Assembly (NCBI GenBank): GCA_025353725.1
Contig: JANXOF010000038.1
Coordinates: forward strand, 17,423 to 81,422
From: Polyangiaceae bacterium
Lineage (GTDB): Bacteria; Myxococcota_A; Polyangia; Polyangiales; Polyangiaceae
DNA length: 64,000 bases
Direction of reading: 5' to 3'
Part shown: piece after piece, positions 45,000-55,920 of the stretch
Position numbering within the stretch: the first letter of the stretch is position 1
Layout of the letters: each line of letters opens with the position of its first letter
Program-made: the position numbers and the translations under genes
Notes under the pieces: generated by a model
The model's database searches: none
Told to the model about the DNA's origin: nothing
What the model saw: the letters and a program-made list of their open reading frames with translations, nothing else

Positions 45000-45791
45000 A
45001 TGAAAAAGCGCTCTTTGGGTGTGGCGGTCGCCGGCGCATCGCTACTGGCAGCCGGCATCGCAGCTTGCTCTACGCAGGTAACCAATCCTGGTGCGGCGGG
45101 CGTGCCGGCCGTCGGTCGCGAGGCCGATGCAGGAACGTTCCTGCGCGACGGGAGCGTTTACGACTCCGCGCCACCGCCCGCGTCGGGACTCGGGATACTG
45201 CTTTTACGGCCTGATAAGCTCTATACCGGCCGCGATGGCACGCACGCGTTCAGCGTCCCCGTGGCCGTTTATGATGCTGACGCCGACCTCACCGTCACGG
45301 CGGACGACCCCTCGGTGGTTACGCTTACCAAGACGGCGCTCAAGAATCCTGTCGGGGTAGACGGCGTAGTGGACAGCGGAATCTACTTTTTGGTGTCTGC
45401 GAAAAAAGCTGGAACATACACGCTTACGGCGACATCGAGGGGCGTCCGCACGACGGCGTCGCTCACAGTTTCGGACTACGATTCGGATAGCTATGCGGCG
45501 GGAGAGGCCCGCTACGCGAACAACAAAACGTCGAAGACCAAAGACCGAGCGTGCACCACGTGTCACGTTCAAGGAGCCGGTATCGACCACTCTCCTGCGG
45601 CGCTCGCCTCGGTGAGCGACCAGGATGTCGGCGTGATCATCGCGAGCGGTGTGAAGGCCGGAGCTGCAGGGCCGCAAGTCATCACCATCGCGTCTGAGCC
45701 GGGGACACTGCATAAATGGAACGTCACGGATAGCGAGAAAGATGGCCTGGTCACGTACCTTCGCGCGCTCGCGCCGCGCGGGTTCCAGTGA
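45000..45791 (+). CDS. lipoprotein with one c-type haem site
   Basis: A 263-aa exported protein: signal peptide with lipobox IAAC, an Ig-like beta domain (about 65-170, TVTADDPSVVTLTKT...YTLTATSRGVRTTASLTV), then a single c-type haem motif C185-T-T-C188-H189 in a small cytochrome-like tail (to 263). This combination suggests a surface- or outer-membrane-bound electron carrier. Only one CxxCH is present and no clear distal Met, so spectroscopic proof would be needed. Start ATG 45000. No terminal oxidase nearby. The next gene begins 55 bases downstream. Confidence 0.75.
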   Translation: MKKRSLGVAVAGASLLAAGIAACSTQVTNPGAAGVPAVGREADAGTFLRDGSVYDSAPPPASGLGILLLRPDKLYTGRDGTHAFSVPVAVYDADADLTVTADDPSVVTLTKTALKNPVGVDGVVDSGIYFLVSAKKAGTYTLTATSRGVRTTASLTVSDYDSDSYAAGEARYANNKTSKTKDRACTTCHVQGAGIDHSPAALASVSDQDVGVIIASGVKAGAAGPQVITIASEPGTLHKWNVTDSEKDGLVTYLRALAPRGFQ

Positions 45792-45846
45792 CGCCGTCCA
45801 TTTTCTCCTAGCGCGCGGACCCTCAACTTGGTCTGATTCGCGTGCC

Positions 45847-48243
45847 ATGAACAAGACGATTCGCCGTACCGCCGTCATCGGAGCCGGAGTCATGGGCAGC
45901 GGAATCGCTGCTCACTTCGCCAACGCAGGTCTCGAGGTGCTCCTCCTCGACATTGTCCCGGAAGCTCTCGCTGGGGCGGGGGATTCAGGGAAGAAGGACA
46001 AGTCGAAGCGCGACGCGTGGGCCGCCGGCGGCCTCGACAAGGCGCTCAAATCGCGCCCTGCAGCGTTCTTTCACAAAGACAATGCGAGGCTTGTGACGAC
46101 CGGCAACGTCGAGGACGACCTCGAGAAACTGAAAGATTGCGACCTCGTCATCGAGGCAATCATCGAGAAGGTTGAAGCGAAACAGGCGCTCTTTGCGAAG
46201 ATCGAAGCGGTCGTCCCGTCGCACTGCATCATCGCCTCGAACACGTCCGGCCTCCGCATCGAGGACATGACCAAGGGCCGCTCGGACAACTTCAAGAAGC
46301 ACTTCTTGGTGCTCCATTTCTTCAATCCCGTTCGCTACATGAAGCTGCTCGAAATTGTGGCGGGGCCCGACGCCGACCGAGAAGTCGTCGCGCACGGCGT
46401 TCGCTTCGCAGAAGACACGCTCGGAAAGGGCGTGGTTTTCGGGAAAGACACTCCAAATTTCGTTGGAAATCGCATCGGCGCGCACGCGATGATGGCAACG
46501 ATTCACCAAATGCTCGAAGACGGCCTGTCGCCTGAAGATGTCGACAGCATTACGGGTACGCCCATGGCGCACCCGAAGAGCGCGAGTTTCCGCACCGCGG
46601 ACCTCGTCGGCCTCGACACGTTCGCGCACGTCGCGGACAATTGCTTCAACGCGCTCACGGAAGATGAGGATCGGAAGGTCTTCGCGGTTCCGGCTTTCAT
46701 CCGGACGATGGTTGAGAGGAAGCAACTCGGCGACAAAACGAAGGGCGGCTTTTTCAAGCGCGGCGTCGACAAGCAAATCTCGACGCTTGATCCGAAGACT
46801 GGCGAGTACCGCCCGAAGGCGGGTGATGAGTCGATAAAGGCCATTACGAAGAGCCTGGCCAAGATCGAGAACCCGCGCGAGCGCGTGCGGAAGCTCGTCG
46901 CCGACCACGGCAAAGCCGGCGAATTCGCGCGAAAGGTTCTTTACAAAAGCCTCGCGTACTCCGCCCGACGCATCGGGGAAATTGCCGACTCGGTGGTCGC
47001 CGTCGATAACGCCATGAAGTGGGGCTACAACTGGGAGCTCGGTCCGTTCGAAATCTGGGACGCTCTCGGCTTCGTAGAAACCGCGGCTGCGATGGTGAAA
47101 GCGGGGCACGCACTCCCGGCGACCGTCACCCGCATGCAGGCGAGCGGCGCGACCGCGTTCTATGCGGCGGATGGAAAGGTCTTCGACTTGCTCAAAAGCG
47201 AGTACGTCGCCGAAAAGCATGACCCGCGGTATGCCACTCTCTCTCAGCTTCGTGCGACCGACCGACCGTCTTCAAAACCGGTTCTCAAGAACGATGGGGC
47301 CGAGGCATGGGACTTGGGCGACGGCGTGCTCGGACTCACCTTTAAGACGAAGGCAAACAGCATCGATCCGGATGTGATCGGAATGATTGGGGAAGCCGTC
47401 GAGAGGGCGGAGACGGACTTCCGTGCGCTCGTGATTGCCAATGAGGGCGAGCATTTTTGCGTGGGAGCGAACCTCCTTCTGGTGGTTATGTCGGCCAGTC
47501 AAGGCCACTTTGACCAAATTCGTGACATGATCAAGGGCTACCAATACGCCACTCAAAAGATGAAGTATGCGCGCATTCCCGTGGTCGCTGCGCCCTACGG
47601 AATGACACTTGGCGGCGGACTCGAGCTTTGCATGGGGTCGGATGCCGTGCAGGCGGCCGCAGAAACCTACTCCGGGCTCGTCGAGGTTGGAGTCGGTCTG
47701 ATTCCGGGCGGCGCCGGTACGCTCAACATGCTTTGGCGCGCTCTCGAGAACATTCCCGAGGGAACCAACGCGAACACCTCCGAGTTCGTCAACCAAGTTT
47801 TCAAAAACATTGCGCTCGCCAAAGTGGCAACCTCCGCAGAAGAGGGAAAGGCTTTGGGCTTCTTCCGGCGCCAAGACGGTGTGTCGTTCGACCGCGCTCG
47901 GCAGCTCGTCGACGCGAAAGCGCGTGCAATAGGGCTCGCGAGCTCGAACTACCACCCGCCAGTTCCCCGTGCGTATCGCCTTCCCGGTGAAAGCGGAATC
48001 GCGACACTCAGCATGATGGTCGACACCCTCGTCGCGGGCGGTTTCGCGACTGCGCACGACGCGAAGATCGCTCGAAAGCTGGCCGTCGTGCTCTGCGGCG
48101 GCGCCGGTGGGGCCGCTCGGGAGGTGACGGAGGACGAAATCCTCGACCTCGAGCGAGAGGCCTTCCTGAGCCTTTGCGGAGAGCCGAAAAGCCAAGAGCG
48201 GATGCAGTTCATGCTGATGAACAACAAGCCGCTTCGCAACTAA
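45847..48243 (+). CDS. 3-hydroxyacyl-CoA dehydrogenase / enoyl-CoA hydratase fusion (FadN-like)
   Basis: A 798-aa bifunctional beta-oxidation enzyme in the FadN order: the dehydrogenase comes first (NAD loop VIGAGVMGSGIAAHFANAG, then HFFNPVRYMKLLEI with the catalytic His), the hydratase second, from about residue 500. The hydratase keeps the oxyanion loop (GANLLLVVM), GGGLELCMGSD with one catalytic Glu and GLVEVGVGLIPGGAGT with the second. It hydrates enoyl-CoA and oxidises 3-hydroxyacyl-CoA. Start ATG 45847 rather than the open frame from 45742. It is followed by thiolase after 40 bases, forming a beta-oxidation operon. Confidence 0.93.
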   Translation: MNKTIRRTAVIGAGVMGSGIAAHFANAGLEVLLLDIVPEALAGAGDSGKKDKSKRDAWAAGGLDKALKSRPAAFFHKDNARLVTTGNVEDDLEKLKDCDLVIEAIIEKVEAKQALFAKIEAVVPSHCIIASNTSGLRIEDMTKGRSDNFKKHFLVLHFFNPVRYMKLLEIVAGPDADREVVAHGVRFAEDTLGKGVVFGKDTPNFVGNRIGAHAMMATIHQMLEDGLSPEDVDSITGTPMAHPKSASFRTADLVGLDTFAHVADNCFNALTEDEDRKVFAVPAFIRTMVERKQLGDKTKGGFFKRGVDKQISTLDPKTGEYRPKAGDESIKAITKSLAKIENPRERVRKLVADHGKAGEFARKVLYKSLAYSARRIGEIADSVVAVDNAMKWGYNWELGPFEIWDALGFVETAAAMVKAGHALPATVTRMQASGATAFYAADGKVFDLLKSEYVAEKHDPRYATLSQLRATDRPSSKPVLKNDGAEAWDLGDGVLGLTFKTKANSIDPDVIGMIGEAVERAETDFRALVIANEGEHFCVGANLLLVVMSASQGHFDQIRDMIKGYQYATQKMKYARIPVVAAPYGMTLGGGLELCMGSDAVQAAAETYSGLVEVGVGLIPGGAGTLNMLWRALENIPEGTNANTSEFVNQVFKNIALAKVATSAEEGKALGFFRRQDGVSFDRARQLVDAKARAIGLASSNYHPPVPRAYRLPGESGIATLSMMVDTLVAGGFATAHDAKIARKLAVVLCGGAGGAAREVTEDEILDLEREAFLSLCGEPKSQERMQFMLMNNKPLRN

Positions 48244-48283
48244 CGCGTTTGACCTATCAAGCACTCTAGAGAACTCGCCAATC

Positions 48284-49450
48284 ATGAAAGATATCGTCAT
48301 CGTAGAGGCTGTTCGCAGCGCGGTCGGGCGTGGCATCAAGGGGTCGCTCGCGAACAAGCGACCCGACGAGCTCGCAGGGGAGGTCATCCAAGGCTTGCTC
48401 GCGCGTGTTCCTTCCGTGAAGGCTTCGGATGTCGAAGACCTTGTTTTAGGATGCGCCATGCCCGAGGGCGAACAAGGCCTAAACATTGCGCGGGTCGCAG
48501 GACTGCTTGGGGGGCTCCTCGTCGAATCGAGCGCGCAGACGCTCAACCGATTCTGCTCGAGCGGACTGCAGGCAATCGCTACGGCTGCCGGGCAAATCGC
48601 TTTCGGCTCGAATGACGTTGTCATTGCTGGGGGCCTCGAATCGATGAGCATGGTGCCGATGACCGGCAACAAGCTCAGTATGTCGCCCGAAGCTATGGAT
48701 CGAATGGCTTCGGTCTACACGCCGATGGGCATTACGGCGGAAAACGTAGCTTCCAAGTTCGGCATTACGCGAGTCGAGCAAGATGCGTTCGCGCTGAACA
48801 GTCAAAAAAAGGCCTCGTCAGCGATCGAAAGAAAGGTGTTCGATCGGGAGATTGTCGCGGTAAACGCCATTCGTTTTACGGGCAATGAGAAGAAAACCTT
48901 CTCGTTCTCGGTCGACGAGCTGCCGCGACCGGAGACAACCGCGGAGGGCCTCGCGTCACTCAAGCCCGCGTTTTCTATCAAAGGCTCCGTGACGGCCGGC
49001 AACAGCTCGCCACTTTCGGACGGCGCCGCCGCGGCTCTGCTGATGAGCGGCGAAAAGGCGAAGGCGCTCGGTTTGAAGGGAATCGGCTACCTGCGCGCTT
49101 ATGTCACGGTGGGAGTCGACCCCGCCATTATGGGCATTGGCCCGCTTCCCGCGATTCAGAAGCTTCTCGCAAAGACCGGACTCAAGGTCTCTGATATCGA
49201 CCTTTTCGAGGTCAACGAGGCCTTCGCTTGTCAGGCTCTCTACTGCACTCGAGAGCTTGGCATTCCCGAAGACCGCTTGAACGTGAACGGCGGCGCGATA
49301 GCGCTGGGCCACCCGCTCGGTTGCACCGGCGCGAAGCTTACGGCTCAAATTTTGTACGAACTTGGCCGCCGGGGCGGCAAGTACGGAGTTGTGTCGATGT
49401 GTATCGGCGGCGGCATGGGCGCGGCGGGCCTCTTCGAGCGCATCGCTTGA
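48284..49450 (+). CDS. acetyl-CoA acyltransferase (thiolase)
   Basis: A 388-aa thiolase that cleaves 3-ketoacyl-CoA with CoA. Active-site residues are all in place: C91 ([10 protein letters not shown]), H343 ([10 protein letters not shown]) and C373 ([10 protein letters not shown]). Start ATG 48284. Its neighbour upstream is the dehydrogenase/hydratase, so the two complete the last three steps of fatty-acid beta-oxidation. The final 260 bases also occur, decayed, at 58538-58796 beside glmS (see repeats), which indicates that this thiolase was once directly convergent with glmS. Confidence 0.95.
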   Translation: MKDIVIVEAVRSAVGRGIKGSLANKRPDELAGEVIQGLLARVPSVKASDVEDLVLGCAMPEGEQGLNIARVAGLLGGLLVESSAQTLNRFCSSGLQAIATAAGQIAFGSNDVVIAGGLESMSMVPMTGNKLSMSPEAMDRMASVYTPMGITAENVASKFGITRVEQDAFALNSQKKASSAIERKVFDREIVAVNAIRFTGNEKKTFSFSVDELPRPETTAEGLASLKPAFSIKGSVTAGNSSPLSDGAAAALLMSGEKAKALGLKGIGYLRAYVTVGVDPAIMGIGPLPAIQKLLAKTGLKVSDIDLFEVNEAFACQALYCTRELGIPEDRLNVNGGAIALGHPLGCTGAKLTAQILYELGRRGGKYGVVSMCIGGGMGAAGLFERIA

Positions 49451-49512
49451 CGGTTTCGCGTGGCGACGGGGGTGAACGTCTTCGACACGCGCCGTAGCGG
49501 TGCAGAGCTAAG

Positions 49513-49543
49513 CGACGGTGGGCCGAAACAGTGAGGCCCATCG
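49513..49543. terminator. hairpin after thiolase
   Basis: CGACGGTGGGCC pairs imperfectly (G-T pairs) with GGCCCATCGTTG. It matches in position the better preserved hairpin at 58860-58892, but lacks a T-run. Confidence 0.4.
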
Positions 49544-49576
49544 TTGAGTTCCGCCTGATGTTGGGGCGAAGGGTCG

Positions 49577-50236
<660 letters not shown>

Positions 50237-50660
50237 CGACACGATGAGGAGCTCCAAGCGAGAAGCAAAGAGGAACGTCGCTGAGATAATCGAGTGAACG
50301 GAGCGTGCGCGCCGATCTACGTGCGATCCACAAATGAAAAGTCTTGGTTTTCTTGCCAATTGGACGCTTGAAGGAACGAGCGACCTTCGAGGTCTTGCCA
50401 GCCGTATGGTGGTGCGGCGCGCGAAGCGAACGGTCATTGACGACATCAACGTCCTCTCCGCGAAAGGCGCCGAGCCGGTGCCCGCGAGCTGGACGGCCGA
50501 AGGCGAAGCCACGGCCGAGTCTGAAAGCACTAGGTCCAACTTGACCGCATGTCGGGGGGGAAAGGCCAAGCAAAGCACTTTTTGCTGATGGGGGAGCCGC
50601 TGCGGAGGCTTCGGCGGGGTCGGTCGGGGAGTCGGGGCCTCTTGATGGGCCCGGGGACGG
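50237..50660. other. island interval without recognised gene
   Basis: A frame of 84 codons at 50334-50588 on the plus strand has some protein character but no ribosome site, homology or plausible end. A run of G (50550-50555) is the only notable feature. Probably decayed DNA. Confidence 0.4.
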
Positions 50661-50918
50661 TCATTTCGTGGTCCGCGGGCGCAGGTGGGCCTCGGGGTCG
50701 CGCTGGCGCTCCGTGTAAGGCTTCCGGTTCAGGCGTCGTGGTCGTACGTCGGGTCGCGCGCTCTTGCGACCTGGTGGGTCGGCTGGAAGTCGAAGGTCCC
50801 GGAGGATATGGCGGTCGGGGTCGGGTTCGCTGACGTCCGCGAGGAGGGGGCGGGCTCCTCCGCAGGGACAGGCGAGGACGTCGTAGAGGTAAGAAGTCGT
50901 CACGACCGTCCCGATGAG
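50661..50918 (-). pseudogene. IS91-like transposase, C-terminal fragment
   Basis: The reading DVLACPCGGARPLLADVSEPD, followed by DRHILRDLRLPADPPGRKSAR, is the zinc-ribbon-like end typical of IS91/IS801-type (Y2, HUH) transposases. Only about 80 codons remain. The 5' side is cut exactly where the IS3 inverted repeat begins at 50919. Its missing N-terminal part may be the plus-strand fragment at 54348-55320. Confidence 0.65.
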
Positions 50919-50996
50919 TGAAGTGGACCCCGAATTTCGGAGCAGCGGTTAAGGTGTAAAAGGGAGCCTGCTTCTCTAAGGAAGAAAGCGGGATAG

Positions 50997-51240
50997 ATGA
51001 AGAATGCACGCAAGAAGCTGATACCAGAATTCAAAGCGAAAGTAGCCCTGGCTGCGATCGCCGAGGAGGGAAACCACCGCAGAACAGGCGCGTCGGTTCG
51101 GGGTGCATCCGAATCAGATCTACAAGTGAAAGAAGGAGTTTATCGCCAACGCGGCGCTGGCGTTCTCCGGCACGGGTGCGCGCTCTGACATATCGGACCG
51201 AGAAGGCGACCTATTGAAAAGTATTTTCGAGTTGACCGTG
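50997..51240 (+). pseudogene. IS3 orfA, frameshifted
   Basis: Starts MKNARKKLIPEFKAKVALAA, as in IS3-family OrfA (DNA-binding HTH protein). After IAEEG the frame shifts; the continuation TAEQARRFGVHPNQIYK is in another frame and ends at a TGA where Trp is expected (IYKWKKEF in relatives). Dead gene. Confidence 0.8.
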
Positions 51241-51289
51241 GAGCGCGATTTTTTATCACGGGGGCTCGGGCATCTTGCTTAAAATCGCG

Positions 51290-52137
51290 GCGCTCGATGG
51301 TCGAAGAAGCGACGTCGGCGCCCTCACTTCGTCGGCAGTGCGAGCTTCTGCGCGTATCGCGTTCGGGTCTTGCATACACGCCCGTCGCGCCCGATGCGGA
51401 GGAGTTGGCCCTGATGCGCCGGATCGACGAACCTCACTTGAAGCACCCGTTTTACGGCAGCCGGATGCTTTCGTTTACGTGTAGTCGCGAAGGCAGGCTG
51501 GCCTTCCGGGAGCGCATTCAGCGACTTATGCGGATCATGGGAATCGAATCGACAGCTCCAAAGCCCACCACGAGCAAGCCTCATCCGACGCATGTAAAGT
51601 GCCCTTATTTGCTTCGAGGCCTACCCATTTGCAGAGCCAATCAAGTGTGGGCGACCGACCTAACGTAGCTCCCGATGAGAGTCGGCTTCGTCTACCTCGT
51701 CTGCGTGATGGACTGGTTCTCGAGGCGCGTCTTGTCGTGGCGCCTGTCGACCACGATGGGATACCGACTTCTGCGTCGAGGCTCTCAACGAGGCTTTGCA
51801 GCGCTTTGGGTCGCCCGCCATCTTCAACACCGACTACGGCGCCCAGTTCACGAGCGACGCGTTTACCTGCGTGGTTAAGAAGCACGGCGTCGCCATCAGC
51901 ATGGAAGGCAAAGGCCGATTTCTCGGCAACATCTTCTTCGAGCGACTGTGGCGCTCCGTTAAGTACGAAGAGGTCTTCGTACACGCCTACGACAACTCCA
52001 AAGAGGCCAGTTCTAACATCGGCCGCTATCTCTACTTTTACAACGACGACAGGACGCACCAGGCGCTGGGTTGCATGACGTCCAAAGCCTTCTACGAACA
52101 CGACGTCGCAAAACAAGCAACCAAGCGAGCAGCATGA
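51290..52137 (+). pseudogene. IS3 orfB transposase, several lesions
   Basis: DDE transposase in pieces: SLRRQCELLRVSRSGL... then VWATDLT, where a TAG at 51666-51668 replaces Tyr. The reading goes on as PMRVGFVYLVCVMDWFSRRV, loses frame near 51760 (one extra G), and resumes as FCVEALNEALQRFGSPAIFN. The second catalytic Asp (NTDYGAQFTSD) and the Glu (FFERLWRSVKYEE) remain, the GKGRFLDN-type motif is altered to GKGRFLGN. It ends at TGA 52137. It cannot make a full protein. Confidence 0.85.
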
Positions 52138-52387
52138 GAGGCGGAGTTACGGAAGCCCTCAAGTGCCCGGCCGAGACCTACGCTTTGCGTCGGGTGACGT
52201 CCCGCTTGGGATCGCACGCTGTCGTCTGGTGATGACAAATTTAAGATGATTTACGATCCAAACAAGACCAACAAAGAACACGCTGGCTCCACTTTAACCT
52301 GACGCCATTTTGGTCCGAAGAATGGGGTCCACTTCATAGTTCGCGCACGTGGATCCTAACTGAGTTTCGTCGCGTAACGCCCTTTCT

Positions 52388-52434
<47 letters not shown>

Positions 52435-52466
52435 GTTTCGCGGATCGCTCAAGATTCGCAAATTGG

Positions 52467-53969
52467 CTAGTGCGCTTCTGGCAATAGGTAAAAAGGTAGT
52501 TGCACTCGAGTGACTGCGCCGACGTCATCGACGGTGAAACACTGGATTCCGTTATCGAGCCTAAGTACGCATGCATTCGCGCCTTCGTAGGATCCTCTCA
52601 CGATTTGCCGCGCGCCTGTTAGCGCGCGAGCTACCTTCGGTTTCGCGTAGCGGATAAAATCATACCCAGTGAAGGAGAACCGCTCACGATCGGGTCCGGC
52701 TGGGCCATTCCAGCTCCCATCCGGGACCATGTAGCGCTCGCGCGACTCCTTAGCCTCGATACCCCAACAAGTGACGTCGCCGGTCGACCTCACCGCGCAT
52801 GATGAATCGTCGCGCGAACTGATCTGCGAAGCGCTATTTGCGGTGAGTTGTAAAAACGCGCGGGACGAGTCAGGACCCGGACCAGGTCCTTGAATGTCGT
52901 GCTGTCGACACCCGAGATAGTTGCACTGGCAATCTGCGTAGCATCGCCGTGTGAACGTCGAGTTTTCGCCGAAAATGTCTACATTGTCTGCGCAATCGTT
53001 GTCGCATTCCGGATTATAGTGGGTAAGCACGCACGTCGGAGTCCCCTCCGCGTTGATTCCACATACAGAGTTGCCGTTCGTTGAAATGTGACTCGTCCCG
53101 CGAAGGGCAGGGAGGAAAAGGGATACCGGTTCGGAGCTGGTTTGGGGCGAACAAAACGTTCCCGTACCGCGGCACTCAACTTCGCCTAAGATCGATCGAA
53201 CACAGCTCACGCCAAAGTTGCGGTTGGCTAATTCCGTTGATGCAGTGAGCTCTTGAATGCCAAACCAGCCCGCTACGAAGTTGTTTGGGTCATTAGGCCG
53301 AACCGAGCCTCCCCAGCAGCGAACGGTTCCGTCGCCAAGCAGCGCACACGTTTCGAGATGACGCGTTGTGAGAGACACAACGTCCCGTATTCCGTCGATC
53401 GCGGCAACGGGGTTATTGGCTCCGGTGGAGACAACCGACTCGTCACCCCCCCAGCATCGAACGGTCCCGTCACGGACGACAGCGCACGTGTGGGAATCGG
53501 ACGCGGCTAACGAGACAACTCCAGCGAGTCCGGGAAGCGACCTTTCGACGCTGCTCCAGCCTCCCGCCCCTCGCCCTTCCGCGCGGCACGTGCATGCGTC
53601 GCAGACTTCTTCGGTCAAGCGGCCGCCCCAGCACCGCACTGTCGAGTCATCGAGGAGGGCGCACATGTGACCTTCGCCCATGACGATCTGCTCGACTCTT
53701 ACGGGCGTTTGCGCGCCGGGCCCCGCGGGCGGATGTGCTTCGGTAAAACCTCCTGCCGTCCAGCCGCTTGTCGTACGACCTAAAACGGTTTGGGTAGCCA
53801 TCGATGGCCTGAGGGGGCTTAGCGTCACGTGCGTTTCGGTTGGCACCAATTCACTCCCGCAGCTCGTAGTCAGGAAGAGCGCCGGTGCGACGGTGAGAAT
53901 CGCAACCGCCCTATTAGGGAGCTTCGCTCGTTTGAATTGGTGACGAACGATTTTCGAGGTACGCGCCAT
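52467..53969 (-). CDS. RCC1-like repeat lipoprotein
   Basis: A 500-aa exported protein with lipobox TTSC after a basic N-region; ATG 53969 is chosen because upstream starts would bury the signal peptide. The mature protein has four or five RCC1-type blades with the bacterial hallmark HxCA(L/V)xxDGTVxCWG (for example HTCAVVRDGTVRCWGGDE, ETCALLGDGTVRCWGG), plus a Cys-rich insert (NPECDNDC, CYADCQCNYLGC). Such beta-propellers are abundant in myxobacteria; the role is unknown. It is the only long, intact gene in the left part of the island. Base composition looks slightly more AT-rich than its neighbours. Confidence 0.85.
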   Translation of the reverse strand: MARTSKIVRHQFKRAKLPNRAVAILTVAPALFLTTSCGSELVPTETHVTLSPLRPSMATQTVLGRTTSGWTAGGFTEAHPPAGPGAQTPVRVEQIVMGEGHMCALLDDSTVRCWGGRLTEEVCDACTCRAEGRGAGGWSSVERSLPGLAGVVSLAASDSHTCAVVRDGTVRCWGGDESVVSTGANNPVAAIDGIRDVVSLTTRHLETCALLGDGTVRCWGGSVRPNDPNNFVAGWFGIQELTASTELANRNFGVSCVRSILGEVECRGTGTFCSPQTSSEPVSLFLPALRGTSHISTNGNSVCGINAEGTPTCVLTHYNPECDNDCADNVDIFGENSTFTRRCYADCQCNYLGCRQHDIQGPGPGPDSSRAFLQLTANSASQISSRDDSSCAVRSTGDVTCWGIEAKESRERYMVPDGSWNGPAGPDRERFSFTGYDFIRYAKPKVARALTGARQIVRGSYEGANACVLRLDNGIQCFTVDDVGAVTRVQLPFYLLPEAH

Positions 53970-54347
53970 TATGAGGTCCGTTAACACGATGCTCTCATTA
54001 AGTGAAGTGACCACGCGGTACTCCAAAAACAATCATGTTGACGAGCAGTTGGGTGAAGTCGCTTTTCTGCATGTGTGCCTTTTGATTGAAGTTCGACATG
54101 CTCGCACTTGCGATTCGATTCGATTCGATGCGAGAGCGGGCTTGTGGGGCGCGCGGTCTGCCCGAAACCGTTTACTTTCGTCGCTACCTACTGCGAAGGC
54201 ACCGTTTACTGCGTCGCCGCCTCAGCAGCCTCCCCGGCTGGTCTTCGTGAGAATGTCACGACCTCCACACGGGAGCCTGCCGCTAATCGCGGATCGGACC
54301 GCTCAAGGGTCGTACGACCCAGTCGAAGTTGCTTTGCGTTAGTGGCT
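53970..54347. other. upstream region of the RCC1-like gene
   Basis: No gene seen. A short pentamer repeat, (CGATT)3CGAT, lies at 54111-54129. May hold the promoter of the RCC1-like gene. Confidence 0.4.
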
Positions 54348-55320
54348 CTGAAGCATGCAAGCTGCGGGGCACTGCGCCCGAGCCGTGCGGGCAGGCGCAT
54401 GGCGGGCACGGCGGCGCTCCTGGTCGACTGCGTGCTGCCAGCGGCATCGGTGCGGCAGTACGTGTTGGCCTTCCCGTACGAGCTGTCGGGTTTGGCCGCT
54501 TTGCGGCCCGACGTCCTTCGCGCGCTGTCCCGAATCTTTTGGGAGGCACTACGCCGGCCCTACGTGCGCTGGGCCAAGCATGCGGGGCACGCGACGACGC
54601 GCGTGGAGACCGGCGCGGTGACGGGGGTGCACCGCACGGGGGCGAGCCTTAGTATGCACGTGCACTTTCACGTCCTCTGCCTTGATGGCGTCTGCGTGGA
54701 GGCCGAAGCCGAAGGCGGTACGCTCCGCTTCGAGGCCGCGCCCCGCGCCTTCGCGCGAGGAGCTCGAGGAGACGCTGGCGTACCTTTGCGCACGCGTGTG
54801 CCGATGGGTCGCGCGCCGCGGCCTCTTACGCAACGACGACGCCTCAAAAGAGGCGCCTGCGTACAGCCTGCGCGAACCCATGACCCTCGCCGGGATGCAG
54901 CGCTTCACGCTCGAGACGGCGAAGGATACCGGTGAGCCCGCCGAATCCGAACCGCCCGAGCCGGCGCCTCGCGTTACGGAAGCCGTCGTGTACGAGCGCT
55001 TCAATCTCCATGCGAGCGTCCATGTCCTGGCCCACGACGACCTCTTGCGCGAGCGATTGTGCCGCTATCTCGCGCGTCCGGCGTTCTCGCACGCGCGCCT
55101 CGCGCTGCGTCGCGACGGCCTCGTCGTGTATCGCGTGAAGAAGGCGGGACGCCGCCGCGTCAAGCAGCGCGCGATGTCGCCTCGCGAGTGCCTAGCGCGC
55201 CTGGCGGCCCATGGTCCCTCCGCCGAGTTATCCGCTTGTTCGCTTGCACGGGGTGCTTGCGCCTCGCCACGCACGGCGGGCGAACGTCGTGCCGCAGCCG
55301 CCGGAATCGCATGCATGGTG
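54348..55320 (+). pseudogene. IS91-like transposase, N-terminal and central part, frameshifted
   Basis: Reads in three frames. First 54348-54740: RRMAGTAALLVDCVLP, VRQYVLAFPYELSGLAALRP and the HUH motif MHVHFHVLCLDG. Then about 54745-55205: EELEETLAYLCARVCRW, YERFNLHASVHVLAHDD, RLCRYLARPAFS (candidate catalytic Tyr). Finally from 55210: YPLVRLHGVLAPRHARRANVVPQPP. This is the order seen in IS91/IS801-type Y2 transposases, so two frameshifts separate the pieces. The C-terminal zinc-ribbon end is missing; an 80-codon piece of that type lies inverted at 50661-50918. Confidence 0.75.
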
Positions 55321-55920
55321 CACGAAGTCGTCGGAAGGGAAGAAGGCCTCGCGCTCCGAGGCCGATGCGGGAGCGGAGCGAGTGGAAGTCCTTGCGCGGC
55401 CGGGGCCATCCACCCCGACGGAGGTGGGAACTGGCGACGCGGCGCTCGTCCTCGTGGCGACGGGTGGGCACCGAGCTCGACGACCCGCAAGGACGAGGCG
55501 CACCATGATCCCACAGGCCCAGAGCCGGCGAAGTCGACCAGTCAACGCAACTCGTGGCGCAGTCTGATGACGTTCCCACTCGTCGTGAAAGTCATTGCTC
55601 TCGGCCACAGTTGCGCGGGGCGCGCTACGCACGCTCGAACACGGTGCGCGGCCAGGAATTGCGGCGATTTCCAGCCCCAGGCGGGACATGCAAAAGTGAC
55701 TCCCCCGTTCGCCGGGAATCTAAGTTTTTCGCGATCGAGCTCACGCATGAGGAGCGAACTCTGTGACGGGTTGAGTCTGGCTCTTGAAGAATAGGGCCAA
55801 TAACAACAGGCATGCCGGGACTGTGATCGCCCACGGGATGCCGCCGAGCCGCAAGATGTGCATAGAGTAACCCGGTTAGAAGTAAGTGATCGCAAACAGC
55901 GGCGTAATTAGACCATTGGC
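55321..55920. other. island interval without recognised gene
   Basis: Open frames here are Arg/Ser-rich and look like shadows of lost sequence. The part to about 55570 may be the decayed linker of the transposase. Confidence 0.4.

Larger units (their letters stand above)
50919..52336 (+). mobile_element. IS3-family insertion sequence, 1,418 bp, defective
   Basis: Ends are imperfect inverted repeats starting TGAAGTGGACCCC on both sides: 50919-50941 and the complement of 52314-52336 (19 of 23 positions equal, by eye). Between them lie an orfA and an orfB of the IS3 type, both broken. A 3-base target duplication is not obvious (GAG left, TAG right). It interrupts the IS91-like transposase remnant at its left side. 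Confidence 0.88.
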
